The notes under the pieces are model-generated. The model saw nothing but the letters and a program-made list of their open reading frames with translations, was not told the DNA's origin and did no database searches. The translations under genes were made by a program, and so were the position numbers. From positions 868,001 to 932,000 of the forward strand of contig NZ_SLWS01000002.1 in NCBI RefSeq assembly GCF_004345645.1: a stretch of 64,000 nucleotides of DNA. Direction: 5' to 3'. This document shows positions 1-9,130 of this stretch, piece by piece. This DNA comes from Actinocrispum wychmicini (lineage in GTDB: Bacteria > Actinomycetota > Actinomycetes > Mycobacteriales > Pseudonocardiaceae). The number at the start of each line of letters is the position of its first letter. Within the stretch, counting starts at the first letter, position 1.

Positions 1-750
1 CGCCGGGTTCCACGTCAACGCCGGGTCCGGCAGGGTCACGCCGAGCTTCTCGGCCTGCGGCACGCTCATGTCCACGAACCGCTGCCGCAGCTCGTCGTTG
101 GTGTGCCGCTTGACCTTCCACGCCATCGACTGAGCGGTGTTCGTCGACTCGGCGTCCGGCGGGCCGAACATCATCAGCGACGGCCACCACCAGCGGTTCG
201 TGGCGTCCTGGACCATGTCCCGCTGTGCCCGCGTGCCGGTCATCATGGTCATCAGCAGCTCGTATCCCTGCCGCTGGTGGAACGACTCCTCCTTGCAGAT
301 CCGGATCATCGCCCGCGCGTACGGCCCGTAGGAGCTGCGGCACAACGGGACCTGGTTGCAGATCGCGGCGCCGTCGACCAGCCAGCCGATCACGCCGACG
401 TCGGCGAACGTCAGCGTCGGGTAGTTGAAGATCGACGAGTACTTCTGCCGGCCAGTGATCAGCCGCTCGGTCAGGTCCGTCCGGTCCGCGCCGAGCGTCT
501 CCGCGGCCGAGTAGAGGTACAGCCCGTGGCCGGCCTCGTCCTGGACCTTGGCGAGCAGGATCGCCTTGCGCCGCAACGACGGCGCGCTCTTGATCCAGTC
601 GCCCTCGGGCTGCATGCCGATGATCTCGGAATGCGCGTGCTGGGCGATCTGCCGGATCATCGTCCTGCGGTAGCCGTCCGGCACCCAGTCCCGCGGCTCG
701 ACCCGCTGGTCGCGCTCGATCGTCCGGTCGAAATGCTCCTGGAGATCCAT
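1..750 (-). CDS. paaA: 1,2-phenylacetyl-CoA epoxidase subunit PaaA (C-terminus off the window)
   Basis: This is the catalytic subunit of the multicomponent monooxygenase that epoxidises phenylacetyl-CoA, the first ring attack in aerobic phenylacetate catabolism. Translating the minus strand from the ATG at 748-750 gives about 250 uninterrupted residues starting [15 protein letters not shown]. Carboxylate-bridged diiron ligands are visible in the ferritin-like helices ([21 protein letters not shown]). The ATG overlaps the paaZ stop by one base (TGATG), so the two are translationally coupled. The last part of the protein and presumably paaB-E lie beyond the left edge. Identification is strong because both sequence and neighbours agree. 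Confidence 0.95.
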   Translation of the reverse strand, partial: MDLQEHFDRTIERDQRVEPRDWVPDGYRRTMIRQIAQHAHSEIIGMQPEGDWIKSAPSLRRKAILLAKVQDEAGHGLYLYSAAETLGADRTDLTERLITGRQKYSSIFNYPTLTFADVGVIGWLVDGAAICNQVPLCRSSYGPYARAMIRICKEESFHQRQGYELLMTMMTGTRAQRDMVQDATNRWWWPSLMMFGPPDAESTNTAQSMAWKVKRHTNDELRQRFVDMSVPQAEKLGVTLPDPALTWNPA

Positions 751-2777
751 CACTGCTCCCGTTTGGCGACCAGGGTCAGCACGTCGTACTTGGCGACGGA
801 CTCGCCCTTCTGGTTCGTGACGTCAGTGTCCCAGCGAACTTCGCCGTACTCCTGGTCGTTGCGTGGCGTGATCTGCTTGGCGGTCAACGTGACCGTCAGC
901 TCGTCACCGGGGAACGTCGGGGTCAGGAACCGCAGGTTGTCCAGGCCGTAGTTGGCCAGCACCGGCCCCGGGTCCGGCTGCACGAACAGGCCGGCGGCGA
1001 AGGACAGCACGAGATAGCCGTGGGCGACGCGACCGCCGAAGAACGGGTTGACGCTGGCGGCTTCCTCATCCATGTGCGCGTAGAACGTGTCTCCAGTGAA
1101 CTCGGCGAAGTGCTCGATGTCCGCCATGGTGACCCGCCGCGGCCCGGCCACAACCGTATCCCCGAGACGCAGGTCCTCCAGGTGCTTACGGAACGGATGC
1201 ACGTCCTTGGACTGCGCGGCCCCTGGCACCCAACGGTTCGTGACCGCGCTCAGTACGCGCGGGCTGCCTTGGACGGCCGTGCGCTGCATGTGGTGCAGGA
1301 CGCCACGGATGCCGCCCATCTCCTCGCCGCCACCCGCGCGTCCCGGACCGCCGTGCACCAAAGCCGGCAGCGGTGAGCCGTGGCCGGTGTTCTCGCGGGC
1401 GTTCTCGCTGTCGGTCACGAGGATCCGGCCGTGCCATGGCGCGACGCCGATGACTATGGACCTGGCGAACTCCGTGTCCCCGGTGACGACGGAGCCCGCC
1501 AGGCTGCCTTGTCCCCTCGCGGCCAACGCGATCGCGTGCTCCGCGTCGCGGTACGGCATCAACGTGCTGACTGGCCCGAATGCCTCAACCTCGTGCGGCT
1601 GGGCCGACTCAGGGTCGTCGGCCACCAGCAGCACCGGTGACATGAACGCGCCGCGCGCCACGTCAGCGTCCACAACGGACACTGAGTCCGGGTCGCCGAA
1701 CACGATCCGGCCCGCTTCGAGGAGGGCTTTCAGCGACCGCCGGACCTCTTCCCGCTGCTCCAGGCTGGCCAGCGCGCCCATCCGGACGTCCGGGTTGCGC
1801 GGGTCGCCGACGGTGACCTTGGCCAGCCGCGCCTGGGTTGCCTCGGCGACTGCGTCCAACAGTTCCGCGGGCACGAAGGCACGACGGATGGCCGTGCACT
1901 TCTGGCCGGCCTTCACGGTCATCTCGGAGACCAACTGTTTGACGAACAGGTCGAACTCGGGGGTGCCCGCGGTGGCGTCCGGGCCGAGGATCGAGCAGTT
2001 CAGCGAGTCGGCCTCGGCGTTGAACCGGACCGACCGGCGGATGACGTTTTCGTGCGCGCGCAGCCGCTGCGCGGTGGACGCCGACCCGGTGAACGACACC
2101 AAGTCCTGCTCAGTGAGGTGGTCGAACAGGTCGCCGACACCGCCCGCGACGAACTGCAGCGACCCCTCGGGCAGCAGGCCGGACCCGATCACCAACTCGA
2201 CCATCCGGGCGGTCAGGTAGGCGGTCTGGCTGGCCGGCTTGATCAGGCTCGGTACCCCGGCGACGAACGCGGGCGCGAACTTCTCCAGCGGGCCCCACAC
2301 CGGGAAGTTGAAGGCGTTGACCTGGACCGCGACCCCGTGCAGCGGGGTGCAGATGTGCTGGCCGAAGAACGTGCCGCCCTTGCCGAGCGGCTCAAGGCCG
2401 CCGTCCACGTAGACGGTGTCGTTGGGCATCTCCCGGCGGCCCTTGCTGGAGTACGCGAACAGCGTGCCGATGCCGCCGTCCACGTCGAACCTGTTGTCGC
2501 CCTTGGTCGCGCCGGTCCGGTGGGACAGGTCGTACAGCTCGTCACGGTGTTCCATCAGGTACGAGCCCAGCGACTTGAGCAGCGCGGCCCGCTGGTGGAA
2601 CGTCAACTCACGCAGCTGCGCGCCGTGCTCACGGCCGTAGGCGAGCGCGGCGGCCATGTCCACGCCGGTCGACGACACGCGGGCGATCTCCTCGCCCGTG
2701 ACCGCGTCGTGCAAGGGTGTCCCCTCGTCGGACGGGGTGTGCCATTGGCCGGACACATAGCTGCGCAGCGGAGCCAT
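750..2777 (-). CDS. paaZ: Bifunctional oxepin-CoA hydrolase / 3-oxo-5,6-dehydrosuberyl-CoA semialdehyde dehydrogenase PaaZ
   Basis: PaaZ opens the oxepin-CoA ring and oxidises the resulting aldehyde. The N-terminal ~515 residues are an aldehyde dehydrogenase with the general-base Glu (NAEADS) and catalytic Cys ([10 protein letters not shown]). The C-terminal ~150 residues are a MaoC-like (R)-hydratase domain ([26 protein letters not shown]). I prefer the ATG at 2775-2777 because GGAGGT lies 8 nt upstream. An upstream in-frame start at 2825 would place the coding region across the operator-like palindrome. It is the first gene of a minus-strand operon running into paaA and is divergent from paaG, sharing the palindrome-bearing promoter region. 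Confidence 0.95.
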   Translation of the reverse strand: MAPLRSYVSGQWHTPSDEGTPLHDAVTGEEIARVSSTGVDMAAALAYGREHGAQLRELTFHQRAALLKSLGSYLMEHRDELYDLSHRTGATKGDNRFDVDGGIGTLFAYSSKGRREMPNDTVYVDGGLEPLGKGGTFFGQHICTPLHGVAVQVNAFNFPVWGPLEKFAPAFVAGVPSLIKPASQTAYLTARMVELVIGSGLLPEGSLQFVAGGVGDLFDHLTEQDLVSFTGSASTAQRLRAHENVIRRSVRFNAEADSLNCSILGPDATAGTPEFDLFVKQLVSEMTVKAGQKCTAIRRAFVPAELLDAVAEATQARLAKVTVGDPRNPDVRMGALASLEQREEVRRSLKALLEAGRIVFGDPDSVSVVDADVARGAFMSPVLLVADDPESAQPHEVEAFGPVSTLMPYRDAEHAIALAARGQGSLAGSVVTGDTEFARSIVIGVAPWHGRILVTDSENARENTGHGSPLPALVHGGPGRAGGGEEMGGIRGVLHHMQRTAVQGSPRVLSAVTNRWVPGAAQSKDVHPFRKHLEDLRLGDTVVAGPRRVTMADIEHFAEFTGDTFYAHMDEEAASVNPFFGGRVAHGYLVLSFAAGLFVQPDPGPVLANYGLDNLRFLTPTFPGDELTVTLTAKQITPRNDQEYGEVRWDTDVTNQKGESVAKYDVLTLVAKREQ

Positions 2778-2800
2778 CCTGGTCAACCTCCGGACTGAAT

Positions 2801-2821
2801 TACTAACCGTACGTTCAGTCA
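2801..2821. promoter_or_regulatory. PaaR-like operator in the paaZ/paaG divergent promoter
   Basis: ACTAACCGTACGTTCAGT at 2802-2819 is an imperfect palindrome (14 of 18 positions symmetric). It lies between the divergent starts of paaZ and paaG. A related palindrome (core ACCGTNCGTTC) sits at 6038-6059 between the thiolase and paaI. The shared motif and the TetR gene at 6467 suggest that regulator's binding sites; this is an inference. Confidence 0.7.
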
Positions 2822-2839
2822 GCATGGTAGCTTGGCCGC

Positions 2840-3610
2840 ATGCCCGAGGAAAGCGGTGTTCTGCTGGTGCGCGACGGTTCGGTGGCCACCATCACGATGA
2901 CCGAGGTGGCGCTGTCCAACCACTTGAAGACGTCACTGCGGGACACCGTCGCCGAAGTCGGCGCGGACCCCACGATCCGCGCGGTGGTCCTGACCGGGTC
3001 CGGAAAGGCCTTCTGCGCGGGCCAGGACCTCGGCGAACACGCGGCGGCGCTCCGGGCCGACGCCGCGCACGCCCTGGACACCGTCGACGAGCACTACAAC
3101 CCGATCGTGCTCGGCCTGGCGACCATGCCGAAACCCGTGATCGCGGCCGTCAACGGCCTGTGCTTCGGCGCCGGCCTCGGCTTCGCCCTGGCCTGCGACC
3201 TGCGGATCGCCTCGTCGAAGGCCAAGTTCGGGACGGCCTTCACCGCGATCGGCCTGACCTGCGACTCGGGCCTGTCGGTGACCCTGGCCCGAGCGGTGGG
3301 CGCGGCCCGCGCCAGCGAACTGGTCCTGCTGGCCGGCACGTTCACCGCGGCGGACGCCCTGGCCTGGGGAATCGTCGGCAAAGTGGTCGAGCCTGAGCAG
3401 TTGGCGGCCGAGACCGCGGCCCTGGCGACCAAGCTCGCCGACGGCCCCACCCTGGCCTACGCGGAAGCCAAGCGGGCCATGGCCGTGTCACTGGAGCAGG
3501 CGCTCGCGAACGAAGGCGCGGGCCAGAAACGGCTCGGCGTCACCGAGGACCACCGGAACGCGGTAGAGGCCTTCCTGGCCAAGGACACCCCCAAGTTCCA
3601 CGGCCGCTGA
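2840..3610 (+). CDS. paaG: Enoyl-CoA hydratase/isomerase family protein, PaaG type
   Basis: This 256-residue crotonase-fold protein is likely the ring-1,2-epoxyphenylacetyl-CoA isomerase, which converts the epoxide into oxepin-CoA. The oxyanion-hole segments are visible (KAFCAGQDLG near residue 60; NGLCFGAGLGFALACD near residue 105). The AGQDL version of the first segment is typical of PaaG rather than of generic FadB-like hydratases. An Asp sits in TAIGLTCDSGLS where PaaG has its catalytic acid. It is divergent from paaZ and shares its palindrome. Another crotonase of the pathway (PaaF-like) remains a possible alternative. A strong hairpin overlaps its stop codon. Confidence 0.85.
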   Translation: MPEESGVLLVRDGSVATITMTEVALSNHLKTSLRDTVAEVGADPTIRAVVLTGSGKAFCAGQDLGEHAAALRADAAHALDTVDEHYNPIVLGLATMPKPVIAAVNGLCFGAGLGFALACDLRIASSKAKFGTAFTAIGLTCDSGLSVTLARAVGAARASELVLLAGTFTAADALAWGIVGKVVEPEQLAAETAALATKLADGPTLAYAEAKRAMAVSLEQALANEGAGQKRLGVTEDHRNAVEAFLAKDTPKFHGR

Positions 3611-3621
3611 CCCAGCGGCCG
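3601..3621. terminator. Hairpin overlapping the paaG stop codon
   Basis: CGGCCGCTG (3601-3609) pairs perfectly with CAGCGGCCG (3613-3621) around a 3-nt loop that contains the last base of the TGA stop. It lies between the convergent paaG and the gene at 3631-3954 and could terminate in both directions. No T-tract follows, as is usual in high-GC actinomycetes. Confidence 0.65.
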
Positions 3622-3630
3622 GATCCGGTC

Positions 3631-3954
3631 TCAGCCGCGGCGGACCCTGTTCACCGTTGTGTCCACCCAGTGGCCGTGGGCGGGCTGGTCGATCAGCGGG
3701 TCCGCCCAGCGGATCCGGATCCGCCGTCCCGCCGCTTCCTGCAGGCGGGCTTCACGCCACTCCCCCGAGTCCTCCACCCACCAGGGGTCGCTCAGGCTGG
3801 CGAGGCCCTCAGCGCGGACGATGTCCTCGGCGTCGTCGCGAGTCGTCGGATCGGCCAGGGCAGCGTGGAAGACGGTTACGGGCTGCCATTCGTCACCTGC
3901 GGGGACGACGTAGCCGAGCAGCTCGTCGTCCTCGTCCCGGCGGATCTCGATCAT
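3631..3954 (-). CDS. Uncharacterised small acidic protein
   Basis: I do not recognise this protein of 107 residues. It starts MIEIRRDEDDELLGYVVPA and contains a conserved-looking core with VTVFHAAL, WWVEDSGEW and a C-terminal HGHWVDTTVNRVRRG. There is no signal peptide or membrane segment, so it is probably cytosolic. I choose the ATG at 3952-3954; an upstream TTG would add only three residues. It follows the membrane-anchored protein at 3973-4767 with an 18-nt gap on the same strand, so the two are probably co-transcribed downstream of the thiolase gene. No known domain could be assigned. Confidence 0.6.
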   Translation of the reverse strand: MIEIRRDEDDELLGYVVPAGDEWQPVTVFHAALADPTTRDDAEDIVRAEGLASLSDPWWVEDSGEWREARLQEAAGRRIRIRWADPLIDQPAHGHWVDTTVNRVRRG

Positions 3955-3972
3955 GCGGCCCAAGGTAACCGG

Positions 3973-4767
3973 TCAGGCAACCGGTTTGATGGTGAACCCG
4001 TAGTCGGCCGGCTTGCCGGCCTCGGACCAGACCACAATCGCCAGCCTGCCGTCCTTCTCCAGGGCCGGTGAGGTGAAGTCCCAGCACAGCGTGCCCGGCG
4101 TGTAGACCAATGGCCGGTCCGCGTCGTCCGTGTAGCCCATGGCGACGTCCTGGCACGGCTGGGAGTCGGCGATGGTCACCTTCTGCAGCGCCGGCAGCGG
4201 GAAGACGTACTCGTCGACCTGGCCGGGAGTGTCGAAGCGGCCCTTGATCACGTCGCCGACCCGCACCTCGTGTTTCCGGATCTTCCGGAAGACCACCCGG
4301 AAGGTGTACTTCCCGGTCTCGCCGTCGGGCAGGCTCAGCGTCAGGTGATAGGTGCCCGGCTTGCCGACCCCGTACTGGAACGCCCCGGGAATGACGTTGA
4401 AGTCGGGATTCTCGCCCTGGTCCAGCCGCAGGTCGACCTTGTTGCTCGAGTCGACCAGGCTGAACTGGGTGGCACCCTCGATCACGATGTTGTAGTCCAC
4501 CCGGTCGCCTGCGTTCTTCACCTCGCCGACGACCGTGTCGCCGTCCCTGATGGTGCCGCCGGGCAGGACCCGGTGGGTGTCGTCGGCGATCGTGGCGTCC
4601 GCCTGAGGGCTCTTGAACACGCGGCCGTCGATGACGGTCGCGGTGAGGCCAAGCAGCAACAACAGCAGCAGAAGCAGTGCGGCGAACCGCTTGCGCTTGG
4701 TGAACAGCACGATCACCAAGACGATCAGCACTGCCGCGACGATGACGACATACACCCAACCAGCCAT
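3973..4767 (-). CDS. Membrane-anchored protein with beta-rich extracytoplasmic part
   Basis: The product is 264 residues. Two hydrophobic segments occur at the N-terminus ([18 protein letters not shown], then a run of nine leucines after KRKRFAALL) and flank a short basic cytoplasmic loop. The remaining ~210 residues look like repeated beta-sandwich units, with parallel phrases such as [21 protein letters not shown] and [21 protein letters not shown], each followed by a ligand-like core. These resemble prepeptidase C-terminal or jelly-roll style repeats, but I cannot name the family. The ATG at 4765-4767 precedes the first membrane segment; a GTG five codons upstream is an alternative. It may be co-transcribed with the upstream thiolase. 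Confidence 0.65.
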   Translation of the reverse strand: MAGWVYVVIVAAVLIVLVIVLFTKRKRFAALLLLLLLLLGLTATVIDGRVFKSPQADATIADDTHRVLPGGTIRDGDTVVGEVKNAGDRVDYNIVIEGATQFSLVDSSNKVDLRLDQGENPDFNVIPGAFQYGVGKPGTYHLTLSLPDGETGKYTFRVVFRKIRKHEVRVGDVIKGRFDTPGQVDEYVFPLPALQKVTIADSQPCQDVAMGYTDDADRPLVYTPGTLCWDFTSPALEKDGRLAIVVWSEAGKPADYGFTIKPVA

Positions 4768-4846
4768 GCCCGAGAGCTTCACGGCCGGGCGTTCCCGAGG
4801 GCCAGGGACACCGCACCGAGCCGGCCCGGGAAATCGGCCGGTCGGG

Positions 4847-6025
4847 TCAGGAAACCCGTTCGAACGCCACTGCCACGCCCTGCCCCACGCCGACGCACAA
4901 GGTCGCCAGGCCACGGGCGGTTTTCTCGCGTTCCAGCCGGCCGAGGAGGGTGACCACGAGCCGGGCGCCGGAGCAGCCGAGCGGGTGGCCCAGGGCGATC
5001 GCACCGCCGTCGGCGTTCACCCGGTCCTGGTCCAGCTTCAACCGGCGGATCACGGCGAGGGACTGGGCGGCGAACGCCTCGTTCAGCTCGACCGCCAGCT
5101 CGTCCCGCTGCCAGCCGGTCCGAGCCAGGACCTTCTCCGTGGCCGGGACCGGGCCGAGGCCCATGAGGTGCGGTTCGACACCCGCGCTCGCCCCGGCGAC
5201 CACCCGCGCCCGCGGCTTCAAGCCGTACCGTTCGACGGCTTCGGCGCTGGCCAGGACCAGCGCGGCGGCGCCGTCGGACAGCGGCGAGGACGACCCCGCC
5301 GTGACGATCCCGTCCTTCCGGAAAACGGTCCTGAGCTGGCCGAGCTTCTCCAGGGTGGTCGACCTGCGCGGCCCCTCGTCGACCGTCACCTCACCGTCCT
5401 TCACAGGAACGGGCACGATCTCGGCGGCGAACCGGCCGCCGTCGATCGCCGCGATGGCACGGGCGTGGCTGCGCAGGGCGAAGGCGTCGGAGTCCTCGCG
5501 AGTGATGCCGTCGAGCTCCGCGACCTCCTCGGCCGTTTCACCCATCGGAATGGTGTCCTTCGCGGGGAATCGAGGGTTGGTGAATCGCCACCCCAGTGAC
5601 GTGTCCGCGATCTCGCCCGGTTTGGCCCACGGCGTGCCTGGCTTGGCCATCACCCAGGGCGCGCGGGTCATCGATTCGACCCCGCCGGCCACGACCACGT
5701 CGGCCTCACCGGACTTGATGGCCTGCGCGGCGGACATGACCGCCGTCAGCCCACTCGCGCACAGCCGGTTCACGGTGTAACCGGGCACGGTGTGCGGCAG
5801 GCCGGACAGCAACACGGCCATCCGGCCGACGTTCCGATTGTCCTCACCGGACTGGTTGGCCGCGCCGAGGATGACCTCGTCGACGTCCTCGCCGGGCACC
5901 CCGGCCCGGCGGACCGCCTCGGCGACCACCAGAGCGGCCAGGTCGTCCGGCCGTACCCCGGCCAGCACGCCGCCGTAGCGGCCTTGCGCAGTTCGGACAC
6001 CATCCACAACGAAGGCCTCACCCAT
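4847..6025 (-). CDS. Acetyl-CoA acyltransferase (thiolase), 3-oxoadipyl-CoA thiolase-like
   Basis: This 392-residue thiolase is likely the step releasing acetyl-CoA from 3-oxo-acyl-CoA intermediates of phenylacetate degradation (PaaJ/PcaF role). Visible motifs are the N-terminal nucleophilic Cys in [12 protein letters not shown] (about residue 88), the NEAFAAQ segment with [16 protein letters not shown] (active-site His) and the C-terminal CVGVGQG Cys. The ATG at 6023-6025 is preferred. A TTG 15 bases upstream would put the start inside the operator-like palindrome at 6038-6059. It is divergent from paaI. Assignment to the pathway rests on the shared palindrome and neighbours; sequence alone says degradative thiolase. 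Confidence 0.85.
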   Translation of the reverse strand: MGEAFVVDGVRTAQGRYGGVLAGVRPDDLAALVVAEAVRRAGVPGEDVDEVILGAANQSGEDNRNVGRMAVLLSGLPHTVPGYTVNRLCASGLTAVMSAAQAIKSGEADVVVAGGVESMTRAPWVMAKPGTPWAKPGEIADTSLGWRFTNPRFPAKDTIPMGETAEEVAELDGITREDSDAFALRSHARAIAAIDGGRFAAEIVPVPVKDGEVTVDEGPRRSTTLEKLGQLRTVFRKDGIVTAGSSSPLSDGAAALVLASAEAVERYGLKPRARVVAGASAGVEPHLMGLGPVPATEKVLARTGWQRDELAVELNEAFAAQSLAVIRRLKLDQDRVNADGGAIALGHPLGCSGARLVVTLLGRLEREKTARGLATLCVGVGQGVAVAFERVS

Positions 6026-6037
6026 ACCCGTTATTAT

Positions 6038-6059
6038 CAACCGTCCGTTCGGTCAGTTG
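6038..6059. promoter_or_regulatory. Second PaaR-like operator between thiolase and paaI
   Basis: CAACCGTCCGTTCGGTCAGTTG is an imperfect palindrome (16 of 22 positions symmetric) in the divergent promoter. It shares the ACCGTNCGTTC core with the palindrome at 2802-2819, implying one regulator for both divergent pairs. Confidence 0.7.
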
Positions 6060-6077
6060 GCAAGGGTGGTGAATCCG

Positions 6078-6470
6078 GTGTCACAGAACCCCGTGCACGA
6101 CATGTTCGAGGCGGACGCGGCCTCCAGGGCACTGGGCATCGAACTGATCGAAGCAGGCGCGGGCCACGCGGTCACCAGGATGCGGATCACACCGACCATG
6201 GTCAACGGGCACGACATCGCCCACGGCGGCTACATCTTCCTGCTCGCGGACACGACGTTCGCCTGCGCGTGCAACAGCTACGGACCGGTAACCGTGGCGG
6301 CGGGCGCCGACATAACCTTCGTCACACCGGTCAAGCTGGGCGACCTGCTGACCGCTCGGGCGACCGAGAAGACCCGGTTCGGCCGCAGCGGCATCTACGA
6401 CGTCACGGTCGACCGGGACGGCGAGGTGGTCGCGGAGTTCCGCGGCCGCAGCCGGGTGATCGGGAAATGA
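6078..6470 (+). CDS. paaI: Hotdog-fold acyl-CoA thioesterase PaaI
   Basis: PaaI hydrolyses stalled ring-hydroxylated CoA esters and protects the CoA pool during phenylacetate degradation. The ~130-residue protein has the hotdog signature: the HGGYIFLLADTTFACACNS helix following GHDIAHGG, with the catalytic Asp of this thioesterase family, and the strand GADITFVTPVKLGDLLTA. Several start codons are in frame (TTG 6057, GTG 6066, 6069, 6078). I favour GTG 6078 because AAGGGTGG lies about 8 nt upstream, giving the product MSQNPVHDMFEAD. The stop overlaps the start of the following TetR gene (ATGA, 6467-6470). Confidence 0.88.
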   Translation: MSQNPVHDMFEADAASRALGIELIEAGAGHAVTRMRITPTMVNGHDIAHGGYIFLLADTTFACACNSYGPVTVAAGADITFVTPVKLGDLLTARATEKTRFGRSGIYDVTVDRDGEVVAEFRGRSRVIGK

Positions 6471-7054
6471 CCCGCCGCGGCAGGCCCGGATACGACCTCG
6501 AGTCGCTGCTCGCGGTCGCGGTGAAGGTGTTCAACGAACGTGGCTACGAGGCCACGAGCATGGAGGACCTGTCCCGCCGGCTCGGGATCACCAAATCCGC
6601 CATCTACTACCACGTGCCGAGCAAGGACGAACTGCTCCGACTGGCGGTGGACCGTGCGCTGGACGGACTGTTCGCGGTCGCCGAGGAGGCCAGGGGTGTC
6701 GCGGGCCCGGCCATCGACCGGCTGGAGTTCCTGATCCGCGGCAGCATCGGCGTCCTGGTGGACCGGCTGCCGTTCGTCACCCTGTTGCTGCGCGTGCGCG
6801 GCAACACGAAGGTGGAACGGGCCGCGTTGGCCCGGCGCCGGGAGTTCGACCTGGTGGTGACCGAACTGGTGAAACAGGCCGAGGCCGAGGGCGACGTCCG
6901 GCCGGACATCGATCCGGCGGTGACCGCTCGGCTGCTGTTCGGCACCGTGAACTCGTTGACCGAGTGGTATCGCCCGCGCGGGGGACTCGGCACCGCCGAT
7001 TTGGCGAACGCGGTGTGCGCCGTCCTGTTCGACGGGTTACGGACCACGGCATAA
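6467..7054 (+). CDS. TetR-family regulator, probable PaaR
   Basis: This is a 195-residue TetR repressor. The N-terminal helix-turn-helix is clear (FNERGYEATSMEDLSRRLG then ITKSAIYYHVPSKDELL, residues ~20-58), followed by a helical ligand-binding domain. It is coupled to paaI by a 4-base ATGA overlap. Actinobacterial and Thermus phenylacetate clusters are commonly repressed by a TetR-type PaaR that releases DNA on binding phenylacetyl-CoA. The two matching palindromes at 2802-2819 and 6038-6059 fit that role. Target and inducer are inferred, not seen. Confidence 0.85.
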   Translation: MTRRGRPGYDLESLLAVAVKVFNERGYEATSMEDLSRRLGITKSAIYYHVPSKDELLRLAVDRALDGLFAVAEEARGVAGPAIDRLEFLIRGSIGVLVDRLPFVTLLLRVRGNTKVERAALARRREFDLVVTELVKQAEAEGDVRPDIDPAVTARLLFGTVNSLTEWYRPRGGLGTADLANAVCAVLFDGLRTTA

Positions 7055-7087
7055 CTGGAAGTGGCTCTCCCCAGCGCCACTTCCAGT
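7054..7087. terminator. Bidirectional terminator between tetR and lsr2
   Basis: ACTGGAAGTGGC (7054-7065) and GCCACTTCCAGT (7076-7087) form a perfect 12-bp stem with a 10-nt loop between two convergent genes. Confidence 0.85.
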
Positions 7088-7100
7088 AGGACATACGTCA

Positions 7101-7490
7101 TCATGCCGAGAACGCGGGCTCGCCCTTCTTCTTGCCCTTGCTGCCGGTGTGCGCGGCCTCGAAAGCCTCGATCACCGTGGCCGGAATGCGGCCGCGGTCG
7201 GAAAGCTCGAAGCCGTTCTGCCGGGCCCAGTCGCGGATTGCCTTGGTCTGCTCCCGGCTCGCGGGCGAACCGGGGCGCTTCGACGGCGCGGTTCCACGCT
7301 TGACGCGACCGCCGGTGCGGCGCGCCGAGTTCACGAACTCCTCGAGGCCGGAACGCAGTTTCTCGGCATTTGCCTCGCTGAGATCGATCTCGTAGCTCAC
7401 GCCGTCGAGTGCGAAGCTCACGGTGCTGACGTCATCGGCGGCGGTGCCGTCGAGGTCGTCAACCATCTGGACGGTGACCCTCTGAGCCAT
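7101..7490 (-). CDS. lsr2: Lsr2-family nucleoid-associated silencer
   Basis: Lsr2 is the actinobacterial H-NS analogue: it coats AT-rich and acquired DNA and bridges it. The 129-residue protein has the N-terminal oligomerisation domain ([36 protein letters not shown]), a basic Ser/Arg/Pro-rich linker and the C-terminal DNA-binding domain with the minor-groove RGR motif ([13 protein letters not shown]). A short Lys-rich tail ([10 protein letters not shown]) makes it somewhat longer than the ~112-residue mycobacterial protein. It is monocistronic, convergent with the TetR gene and separated from it by a strong terminator. Actinomycetes often carry several lsr2 copies, so this need not be the principal one. 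Confidence 0.93.
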   Translation of the reverse strand: MAQRVTVQMVDDLDGTAADDVSTVSFALDGVSYEIDLSEANAEKLRSGLEEFVNSARRTGGRVKRGTAPSKRPGSPASREQTKAIRDWARQNGFELSDRGRIPATVIEAFEAAHTGSKGKKKGEPAFSA

Positions 7491-7610
7491 TAAAGGTTAC
7501 CTCGATTTGTGACAGTGGTGACAATGGGTAACGCCCGCCATGTGGGAATGCCGCGGGTGTTAGGTCAGACTATAGTTCGCCACTACCACTGCTTCGCAAC
7601 TCCATGTTCC

Positions 7611-7632
7611 CCGGCGTGGCGGAACACGCCGG
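7611..7632 (-). terminator. Hairpin downstream of the GH28 gene
   Basis: CCGGCGTG (7611-7618) and CACGCCGG (7625-7632) form a perfect 8-bp stem with a 6-nt loop, about 24 nt past the stop of the minus-strand GH28 gene and upstream of lsr2. Confidence 0.6.
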
Positions 7633-7655
7633 CGCGGGACACGCCGAGAAAACCC

Positions 7656-9044
7656 TCAGATGGGCTTTCCGTTCACCGTGACGTTTGTGAACCGCCTGCC
7701 GTCCACGTTGTTCAGTATGTTGGCGGTGTTGGCCACGCCGGCGAACCGGCAGTCGGTGGCCACCAGCCCCTTGATGTGCGAGTCGGCCAGACCGCTGACG
7801 TCGAACACCCGGTCCGCCCTGGTACACGAGGAGTTGCTGATGGTAAAGGGCCCGAACGCCGGTGGGAAGTTCCCGGTCTGGTTGTTGTACGTCGAGGTGA
7901 CAAACACGAAGGAACGGTCGAACGTCCCGGACACGCTGTCCAGGTTGATGTTCTGGGAGAAACCTCCGCGCTGGGTGTTCGATTTCACGTAGAGAGCGAA
8001 CTTCGTGGCCCCTGTGACATTCAATCTGAACGCATAGACATTACGGATACCCCCGGACTGCTCGGACCCGCAGGTGATGGCCCCCCAGTTGCCGTTCATC
8101 GCGCAGTTGACCACGACCAGGTTCTGACAGGGCACGTTGACCCGGCGGCCGTCGGCGTCCCGCCCCGACTTGATGGCGATGTTGTCGTCGTGCGCGCCGA
8201 GCTGGCAGTTGGTGATGACCACATGGTCGCACGACTCCGGATCACAGCCGTCGGTGTTCGAAGAAGCCGTGCTGGGGTCGGTGCGCACGCCGTCCACCGT
8301 GACGTTCCGGCACAGGGTCGGGTGGATCTGCCAGAACTTGGGGTTTTTCAGGGTCACGCCCTGGATCAGAACCGTGTCGCACTTGTACGGCTCGATGAAC
8401 GTGGAGCGCCCGGTATGGCCGGAACCCGGAAACACCCGTTTGGCCGGATCCGTGACGCCCTTGGCGATCAGGGATTCCAGGTACGCCCGGTCGGACCCCT
8501 TGTTCCAGGAGGAAGTGGCATTCGCGTCCAGGGTGCCACTTCCGGTCACCGCGATGTTCGTCTGGCCGTACGCGTAGACCATTGGCGAACGGTTCATGCA
8601 CTCGATGCCCTCATACCGCGTCAGCACCGTGGGAAATTTCGACGCGTCGCCACTGAACCGTAGAACCGCTCCGGATTCCAGGTGCAGGTCGACGTTGCTC
8701 ATCAGGTGAATCGCCCCGGTCACATACTGCCCGGCCGGCACGATCACGTGGCCCCCGCCGGCCGCGTTGGCCGCCGCGATCGCCTTGCCGAACGCGCCGG
8801 TGTTGTCGGTCTTGTTGTCGCCTTTCGCGCCATACTTCGGGTCGGTGGCCAGAAAGTTCACGTCCGGAAAAACCGGCAGCCGGGTCGCGGCCACGATGTC
8901 ATTGGCCGCGGCCCACGGCAGCGTCGGTATGTCCTTGGTGAGCCGCACGCCGGTCGCCGCGTTCGCGGTGCGAACGAGCGAAGGGGACACCACTGCCGTG
9001 GCCGCGACCATCGCGCCGGTCCGGAGCAGTTGCCGACGATCCAT
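7656..9044 (-). CDS. Exported glycoside hydrolase family 28 (polygalacturonase-like)
   Basis: This 462-residue enzyme probably cleaves galacturonan or rhamnogalacturonan-type plant polymers outside the cell. The start MDRRQLLRTGAMVAATAV with a hydrophobic stretch and an ANA-A cleavage site looks like a Tat signal. The mature part is a right-handed beta-helix with GH28 motifs in order: NTDGCDPES (~residue 262), GAHDDNIAIKSG with the paired catalytic Asp (~284), GSEQSGGIRNV replacing the GHG-type motif, and FALYVKSN near the substrate-binding Lys. It is monocistronic with a 3' hairpin. Exact substrate cannot be told from sequence. Confidence 0.88.
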   Translation of the reverse strand: MDRRQLLRTGAMVAATAVVSPSLVRTANAATGVRLTKDIPTLPWAAANDIVAATRLPVFPDVNFLATDPKYGAKGDNKTDNTGAFGKAIAAANAAGGGHVIVPAGQYVTGAIHLMSNVDLHLESGAVLRFSGDASKFPTVLTRYEGIECMNRSPMVYAYGQTNIAVTGSGTLDANATSSWNKGSDRAYLESLIAKGVTDPAKRVFPGSGHTGRSTFIEPYKCDTVLIQGVTLKNPKFWQIHPTLCRNVTVDGVRTDPSTASSNTDGCDPESCDHVVITNCQLGAHDDNIAIKSGRDADGRRVNVPCQNLVVVNCAMNGNWGAITCGSEQSGGIRNVYAFRLNVTGATKFALYVKSNTQRGGFSQNINLDSVSGTFDRSFVFVTSTYNNQTGNFPPAFGPFTISNSSCTRADRVFDVSGLADSHIKGLVATDCRFAGVANTANILNNVDGRRFTNVTVNGKPI

Positions 9045-9130
9045 CCCACTACCTCCAGGTCAGAGTGATCTGCGGTAACCCGGCGGCGGGGTTGGTACAA
9101 ACTCAATGTAAAGGTTTTCGCCCAGTCGCA

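Noticed and set aside
4821..4841. Terminator after the thiolase gene (CCGGCC/GGCCGG)
   Set aside because: The arms are only 6 bp with a 9-nt loop in very GC-rich sequence; not distinguishable from chance.
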